A stretch of DNA of 10,967 bases from Chlorobiota bacterium (GTDB lineage: Bacteria; Bacteroidota; Ignavibacteria; SZUA-365; JAADGX01). How positions within the stretch are numbered: position 1 is the first letter of the stretch; each line of letters begins with the position of its first letter. The stretch is taken from positions 1 to 10,967 of the forward strand of contig JAADGX010000031.1 in assembly GCA_013152135.1 (NCBI GenBank). The letters are read 5' to 3'. The notes below the pieces were generated by a model. It saw nothing but the letters and a program-made list of their open reading frames with translations. It did no database searches and was not told the DNA's origin. Positions 6,583-10,967 of the stretch are shown piece by piece. The position numbers and the translations under genes are program-made.

Positions 6583-6612
6583 CGGACATTGAAAAATCCT
6601 CCGGCGTATAAT
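6583..6612 (+). promoter_or_regulatory. Predicted promoter of bshC
   Basis: A perfect TATAAT -10 box (6607-6612) is preceded at 18 nt by CGGACA (6583-6588, 4/6 of the -35 consensus). The start of transcription would be near 6619, about 28 nt before the bshC GTG. The 81-nt gap between trkH and bshC shows no hairpin terminator, so some read-through from trkH is possible. Confidence 0.5.
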
Positions 6613-6647
6613 CGATTTTTTCCGTAGATTACCGGGGCCTTCAGGTT

Positions 6648-8324
6648 GTGAAGCACGCAAACGATAACGTACCGGTCCCAATGATTACCCTGCCATTTTC
6701 AATTCTTCCAGGCACGACTCCTCTCTTTCTCGACTACGTCAGGCGATACTCTGACGCGACACGCTTTTATCCCGGGCACTATTCCGATCTTTCATCCTAC
6801 GAGAGCCAGCTCGCGTCGTTGGACGAACGGCTGTTCCTCCGCGAGGACCTCGTCAACATCCTGCATAAACAAAACGAACACTTTCAATCACCGTCCAGTG
6901 TTCACGAATCCATCGACAAGTTGCTGGACGCAAACGCCTGTGCCGTGGTGACGGGACAGCAGGTCGGTTTGTTCGGCGGCCCCTTGTACACCGTGTATAA
7001 AGCCCTTACAACGGTGCAGCTTTGTCACTGGCTGAAGGACCAGTTCCCGGACCGGGAATTCGTCCCCGTCTTCTGGCTGGAAAGTGAGGATCATGATTTC
7101 GCGGAAGCCAACCACGCTTCATTCATCGACAAGGACAATACGTACTTCACGCTGGCATATCACCAGGATCTCGTCGAAGAAGGATTGAATACCGGTCCCG
7201 TCGGCGCCATGCGGTTCGATGATTCCATCGGAAATCTGGTGCACGAATTATTCGGGCATTGTTCCCTCACCGATTTCAGCCAAGACCTCCGCGACCTTCT
7301 GGAGTCCACGTACAAACCCGGAACGACGTTTGTCGAGGCGTTTACCAGGTACTACAACCGGCTTTTCGGAAAACACGGCCTGGTCTTTTTCGATTCGAAC
7401 AATCCGGCGGCAAAGCGATTACTACTCCCGGCTATCATGCAGGAACTCGATACGTTTCCAGTCGCGGGCGAAGAAGTCATCAAGCGCAGTACGGAACTGG
7501 AAATTCAATACCACGCCCAGCTTAAACCCCGGGCAATCAACTTGTTCCTGTTTCACAAGCAGGGACGATACGCCATCGAGCCCAGCGGACGGCGCTTCTG
7601 GCTGCGGGGAACCCGGAAACATTTCGAACGGGAGGAATTGTTCGAGCTGGCAAGGACGGAGCCGGAGCGATTCAGCCCGAATGTGCTCCTCCGCCCGATA
7701 TTCCAGGATTTTCTTTTTCCCACCGTCGCCTACGTTGCGGGGCCGGCGGAAATCGCCTACTTCGCCCAGTTGGAGCCCGTCTATCGTCATTTCCAGATCC
7801 CCATGCCGGTGATATTTCCCCGTGCATCGATCACCCTGATCGAAGCAAAAATTCAGAAACTCTTCGACAAATACGATCTCCCGTATGCGGCGGCGTTCGA
7901 AGGGGGTGACGATCTGTACACACGGCTCGCGGACCATGGAAGCGAAGCGGAAAGCCACGAAATACTCCAACAGCTCAAGTCCGACCTGGAATCCGTCGCC
8001 AGTGGTATCGAATCATGGATCCCCCGGCTTCCGACAAACACACACGACGCCGCCGTGACGACAGCCACCAAGCTGCGGAACATATTTGCTATTTTCGAGA
8101 ACCGGGTGACGAAGGAATTGCAACAACGCGACTCCGTGATGCAGTCGCAGATTTCGAAACTGCTGACTTACCTCCTCCCCGAGGGCATCCCCCAAGAACG
8201 GAGTTTCAATCTCGCAACGTTTCTCAATCGTTATGGTGAAAGCATTACCGATACGATCTTTGAGGCGTGCGTTCCTTTTCCCGCCGAACATCGCCTTGTA
8301 AACCTCCGGACCGACCTAAGATAG
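6648..8324 (+). CDS. bshC: Bacillithiol biosynthesis cysteine-adding enzyme BshC
   Basis: BshC is the putative ligase that adds cysteine to glucosaminyl-malate in the last step of making bacillithiol, a low-molecular-weight redox thiol. Family motifs in the 558 residues are VVTGQQVGLFGGPLYTVYKAL (100-120), with its nucleotide-binding-like loop, and VFWLESEDHDF (141-151). Further on are FPTVAYVAGPAEIAYFAQL and a helical, coiled-coil-like C-terminal region (about 435-510) ending in PQERSFNLATFLNRYG. Length is close to the family's roughly 540. The start is uncertain: GTG at 6648 has AGG only 2 nt away, and an ATG at 6681 (M12) would begin MITLPFSILPG, nearer to the usual family start. bshA and bshB are not in the window. 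A predicted TATAAT box lies just upstream. The gene ends convergently with the glycosyltransferase gene. Confidence 0.95.
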   Translation: MKHANDNVPVPMITLPFSILPGTTPLFLDYVRRYSDATRFYPGHYSDLSSYESQLASLDERLFLREDLVNILHKQNEHFQSPSSVHESIDKLLDANACAVVTGQQVGLFGGPLYTVYKALTTVQLCHWLKDQFPDREFVPVFWLESEDHDFAEANHASFIDKDNTYFTLAYHQDLVEEGLNTGPVGAMRFDDSIGNLVHELFGHCSLTDFSQDLRDLLESTYKPGTTFVEAFTRYYNRLFGKHGLVFFDSNNPAAKRLLLPAIMQELDTFPVAGEEVIKRSTELEIQYHAQLKPRAINLFLFHKQGRYAIEPSGRRFWLRGTRKHFEREELFELARTEPERFSPNVLLRPIFQDFLFPTVAYVAGPAEIAYFAQLEPVYRHFQIPMPVIFPRASITLIEAKIQKLFDKYDLPYAAAFEGGDDLYTRLADHGSEAESHEILQQLKSDLESVASGIESWIPRLPTNTHDAAVTTATKLRNIFAIFENRVTKELQQRDSVMQSQISKLLTYLLPEGIPQERSFNLATFLNRYGESITDTIFEACVPFPAEHRLVNLRTDLR

Positions 8325-8365
8325 GGGCACTGCCCCGAACAGGGGCGCTGCCTGCGAAGCAACAG
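8324..8365. repeat. Direct repeat with alternative hairpins between convergent genes
   Basis: GGGGCACTGCC (8324-8334) and GGGGCGCTGCC (8342-8352) form an 18-nt-period direct repeat with one mismatch. The GCCCC at 8332-8336 can pair either with GGGGC at 8324-8328 or with GGGGC at 8342-8346. A further stem follows in the second copy (GCTG/CAGC and TGC/GCA, 8347-8365). It may act as a two-way terminator for bshC and the glycosyltransferase gene, but neither side has a proper T-run. Confidence 0.4.
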
Positions 8366-8381
8366 CCGGTCTCCCGAACGC

Positions 8382-9485
8382 TTAATACTTTCTTCCCTTC
8401 CACTCGACCTTGCCGGTAAGAAACACGATGAACGGAATGAGGATGACGTAGATGATGTAATAAATCTCGAAAATGGGGAAATACTTGAACCACCGAAGGA
8501 GATTGAACTTCTTGAGGGGTACAAAAAGAATGGCCGCATCCCATACCGACTTGACAGAGAAGGCGATAAACCAGTACATCCAGGAGAGACCGAAAAACGG
8601 CAGCACAAGAAGCGAGCAACTCATGGCGAAACCGATGATCATGATGGCAAAACCCGCGGGATGGATATCGACTCCGCCTTTTCCCCACCTCTTTTTCTGC
8701 AAGTACACACCACGCCAGTCGTCACATGCGGCACTCCAGACCAGGTTCTCCCGCCGCATGGGGTAGCGGAGTTTCCAATTCGTGGCGTAGCTGATTTTCT
8801 TGAACAAGGCGAAATCTTCCGTGACGCTGAATCCCACGCCGGGGTATCCACCGACTTCGTCGTAGGCTTTCCGGCGAAACGACATGTTCGTGGCAACCGC
8901 GCTGAGAGGCACGTTCCAGGCGACACCTGCAACGGCAATCGTAATGAGGTACGCCCAATCGAGACTCTGGATGATCTCGAAAACACGGTTTCCCCTGAGA
9001 AGCGTAAATCCGCAAACGACTCCGACTTCCGGCGTATACAGCGACATGAGATCTTCAATCCAGCCCGGCGGAACGTGGCAGTCGGCATCGGTGGTCAGGA
9101 TAATTTCACCTTTCGAACTCTCGATGGCCTGCGCAACGGCATTGGCCTTTCCTTTCAAACCATCCAGTGTCCCACGAGGCTGCATGAGAATCAGGCCGGG
9201 GATCCGATCTTTCCACGACTCGACGATGGAAGCGGTTGCATCGGTCGATTCATCATCGACGATAATGATTTCGCGCATGGAGACCGGGTAGGTCAATTGC
9301 TCCAGGCTGGAAAGGAGCGTTTCGATATTCTTCTCCTCGTTCCGGGCGGCGACGATCACAGAAACGAACGGCCGGTACTCGCTTCTCCGTACACGTGACG
9401 CTTTGTGGGCCCCGATGATGAAAATCAAACCTTCGATGCCGTACAGAACAACCGCAGTTACAAGCAGATACTCAATTGCGGTCAT
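8382..9485 (-). CDS. Processive-type family 2 glycosyltransferase, membrane-bound
   Basis: This 367-residue inner-membrane glycosyltransferase has a NodC/IcaA/BcsA-like layout. One membrane helix (about 4-25) is followed by a cytoplasmic GT2 catalytic domain (about 40-275) and about three C-terminal helices (277-300, 302-322, 336-357). Catalytic motifs are ARNEE (47-51), D77-D78 after IIIV, D133-A-D135, T222-E-D224 and Q263-K-K-R266-W267. The QxxRW box marks processive polymer synthases and also some glycolipid synthases. The ATG shares an ATGA overlap with the stop of the deacetylase gene, and GGGGTGGGG lies upstream as a ribosome site. The deacetylase partner suggests an N-acetylated sugar substrate such as GlcNAc. 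That is inference: the sequence does not show donor or product. Confidence 0.9.
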   Translation of the reverse strand: MTAIEYLLVTAVVLYGIEGLIFIIGAHKASRVRRSEYRPFVSVIVAARNEEKNIETLLSSLEQLTYPVSMREIIIVDDESTDATASIVESWKDRIPGLILMQPRGTLDGLKGKANAVAQAIESSKGEIILTTDADCHVPPGWIEDLMSLYTPEVGVVCGFTLLRGNRVFEIIQSLDWAYLITIAVAGVAWNVPLSAVATNMSFRRKAYDEVGGYPGVGFSVTEDFALFKKISYATNWKLRYPMRRENLVWSAACDDWRGVYLQKKRWGKGGVDIHPAGFAIMIIGFAMSCSLLVLPFFGLSWMYWFIAFSVKSVWDAAILFVPLKKFNLLRWFKYFPIFEIYYIIYVILIPFIVFLTGKVEWKGRKY

Positions 9486-10159
9486 AACGCCCCACCCCGC
9501 TCTTCGATGAAGGATGCGACCGACAAATCTTTTTCACGTGCGATTTCGGGAAGAGCGGCAAGAGCACGACTCGTCATATCGACACGGCCCGGTTGTTCAT
9601 GCAGGACGAGGATGTCACCGCTCCGAAGCGTGAATTGCAGGCGCGTAATAAGCAGCTCCGGGCGCATGGATTTCATGAAATCACCCGGCATGTTCGACCA
9701 GAGCATGAGTGATGTGGTTTCGGGAAGCTCCTCGAGCATTGATCGCGTAAACCATCCATATGGCGGACGAAAAAACCGCACCGGTTTCCCGGTTATGTCC
9801 TGGAGCAAGGCGATGGAGTCGCGTATCTCGCCAGCGGTTTCGCGTCCGGCTAGCAGCGGTAATCTCCTGTGCGTCATGCCATGGCTTCCAATCGCATGAC
9901 CTTTCTCTGCAATCAACCGGACCAGTCGAGAGTTGCGCCGTGCAGCATTCCCCGTGAGAAAAAAACAAGCGTTGATACCAACCCTTCCCAACGCATCCAG
10001 AACAGCTTCCGTCGTGCCGGGACACGGACCGTCGTCGATGGTCACAGCGAAAGTGCCGTCAACAGGCCACCGCGCCATTATTTTGTGGCTAAACCTGGCG
10101 ACGAAGGGGAGGAACCGTGAAGATCCGAGAAATGGATTGATGCTATACAAATGAGGCAT
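9482..10159 (-). CDS. NodB-type polysaccharide deacetylase
   Basis: This carbohydrate esterase family 4 (NodB homology) enzyme removes N-acetyl groups from amino sugars with a bound metal. All motifs are present, numbered from the chosen start: TIDDGP with D42 and D43; SHGMTH with H93 and H97; RPPYG at 131-135; W154 in LWSNMPGDF; and VLH with H187. The ATG at 10159 gives 225 residues and sits 20 nt after the upstream gene's stop. A longer in-frame start at 10297 would overlap that gene by 118 nt with Arg-rich, non-conserved sequence, so I reject it. No signal peptide or clear membrane segment is visible, so the enzyme is probably cytoplasmic, as NodB is, and would act on precursors or membrane-associated product. 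Its stop overlaps the glycosyltransferase start (ATGA). Confidence 0.88.
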   Translation of the reverse strand: MPHLYSINPFLGSSRFLPFVARFSHKIMARWPVDGTFAVTIDDGPCPGTTEAVLDALGRVGINACFFLTGNAARRNSRLVRLIAEKGHAIGSHGMTHRRLPLLAGRETAGEIRDSIALLQDITGKPVRFFRPPYGWFTRSMLEELPETTSLMLWSNMPGDFMKSMRPELLITRLQFTLRSGDILVLHEQPGRVDMTSRALAALPEIAREKDLSVASFIEERGGAL

Positions 10160-10179
10160 ATGCGCAAATACGAGACTTT

Positions 10180-10967
10180 CTAAAAATCGACGTTGAAACC
10201 ACCCGCCCAGTACGTTTCGCGACGGTCGTAAAATTCTCCGTGTATACTGTTCCCGCTGAAATAGGCGAGGAAGAGATTGAGGGCGGGCCCGTGCCATCGG
10301 CCAATCTTGATTCCCCCTTGAATTGAATGCACGGCCGAGTAGACCCGAACCGGGACAAGACGGAAATCATAGGCGAGATATGGATGCATCGAGTTGTTCA
10401 CCGTGTTCTCAAAGAAGATTTCCAGACCCGCCTGGTACGACCAGTTTGGTATCTCCGGCGGGTCGTCATGGAAAAGATATTGAACACCGGCGTAAAAACG
10501 ATAATGTTTCCGCTTGACTGCCGCAACCAGGTCAATGAATTCCCTGCTGTACACGCGGGGGCCTCCGTAACGCCAGGCAGCATCACCAGCGTCGTAACTG
10601 CCGTCGACGAGATGGGCCGAGATATGACTGACGCGGAGCCGCGCCTGGAGCTCTCCAGCGGACAGCTTCCGGGCGTAATTGAAGTTTATTCCGAACAGGT
10701 AATCGGAGGCTTCCACGGGAAAATGGAAGTTCTCTTCCGCGCGTAACGCCGTGTACGTGAAGAAATCCGCGCCTATAGTCAACCGGCGCGCACGATTGGA
10801 ATCGAGCACAATACCGATGACATCGATGCTGTTTCCTATGTCGAGGCGCAGCTTGCCGTCCGTCCGAAACAGCGTCCCCACCCTGCCTTCAAATGTATTC
10901 GCCAGGAGAGGAGGAAACAGCCTTCCGGACGGCACGAATTCCACTACGGGAGAGAATTGTCCAAATA
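10180..10967 (-). CDS. DUF1207-like outer-membrane beta-barrel protein, 5' part missing
   Basis: This open frame enters from the right edge, so at least the signal peptide is missing. The visible 262 or so residues alternate polar and aromatic positions in a way typical of beta-strands, and end in NVDF with a C-terminal Phe, the outer-membrane barrel sorting signal. Segments match my memory of DUF1207: F-x-P-L-L-A-N near the start, then NSIDVIG, SDYLFGINF, LQARLRVSHISAHL and the Y-S-R-E-F region. FYAGVQYLFHDDPPEIPNW and the final GNSIHGEFYDRRETYWAGG also match. The function of DUF1207 is unknown. The deacetylase gene begins 20 nt after its TAG, so the barrel, deacetylase and glycosyltransferase genes look like one operon. 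Export or anchoring of a glycan is possible but not shown. Confidence 0.75.
   Translation of the reverse strand, partial: FGQFSPVVEFVPSGRLFPPLLANTFEGRVGTLFRTDGKLRLDIGNSIDVIGIVLDSNRARRLTIGADFFTYTALRAEENFHFPVEASDYLFGINFNYARKLSAGELQARLRVSHISAHLVDGSYDAGDAAWRYGGPRVYSREFIDLVAAVKRKHYRFYAGVQYLFHDDPPEIPNWSYQAGLEIFFENTVNNSMHPYLAYDFRLVPVRVYSAVHSIQGGIKIGRWHGPALNLFLAYFSGNSIHGEFYDRRETYWAGGFNVDF

Noticed and set aside
10160..10297. 46-residue N-terminal extension of the deacetylase starting at 10297
   Set aside because: It overlaps the barrel gene by 118 nt, is Arg-rich and non-conserved, and the ATG at 10159 sits neatly 20 nt after the preceding stop.
1..10967. CRISPR arrays, transposon ends, phage or defence genes, tRNA or rRNA genes
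   Set aside because: I saw no regularly spaced repeats, transposase or integrase motifs, or cloverleaf-like sequences; the gene content is mostly core metabolism and transport.

Overview
This window reads as an ordinary chromosomal segment of a bacterium of about mid-50s % GC, densely packed with genes. The likely source is the Bacteroidota-Chlorobiota group (Chlorobiota, Ignavibacteria or Kapabacteria-like). That placement is inferred from the gene set: a bacillithiol synthase BshC, an outer-membrane DUF1207-type barrel, an Alvin-type dicluster ferredoxin with a spacer between its cluster motifs, and a membrane-anchored DUF192 protein. No rRNA gene or marker gene fixes it.

Left part, minus strand (1-2002). 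An operon encodes a metallo-beta-lactamase-fold hydrolase, a small Rieske ferredoxin and the N-terminal part of epoxyqueuosine reductase QueG, which runs off the left edge. The genes overlap by 8 and 7 nt, so translation is probably coupled. Just upstream is a single-gene 2[4Fe-4S] ferredoxin unit with its own promoter and a clear CUUG-loop terminator. A candidate promoter for the hydrolase operon appears to overlap that terminator.

Central part, plus strand (about 2169-8324). A DUF192 protein is followed 2 nt later by a family 3 O-methyltransferase whose 3' end is frameshifted. The family's usual C-terminus is still readable in another frame. Next come trkA and trkH, which together make a Trk-type potassium uptake system: a cytoplasmic nucleotide-binding regulator and a membrane pore. 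The last gene is bshC, which has its own good -10 box and makes the low-molecular-weight thiol bacillithiol.

Right part, minus strand (8382-10967). A convergent operon begins outside the window. It runs from a DUF1207-like outer-membrane beta-barrel (5' end missing) to a NodB-type polysaccharide deacetylase and then a processive GT2 glycosyltransferase with a QxxRW motif. The last two share an ATGA overlap. Together they suggest synthesis and deacetylation of an amino-sugar polymer, oligomer or glycolipid. A short repeat and hairpin region separates this operon from bshC.

I found no CRISPR array, transposon, phage gene, tRNA or rRNA. I see no defence system or clearly new system. The points most worth checking are the methyltransferase frameshift and the NodB/NodC-like cassette.
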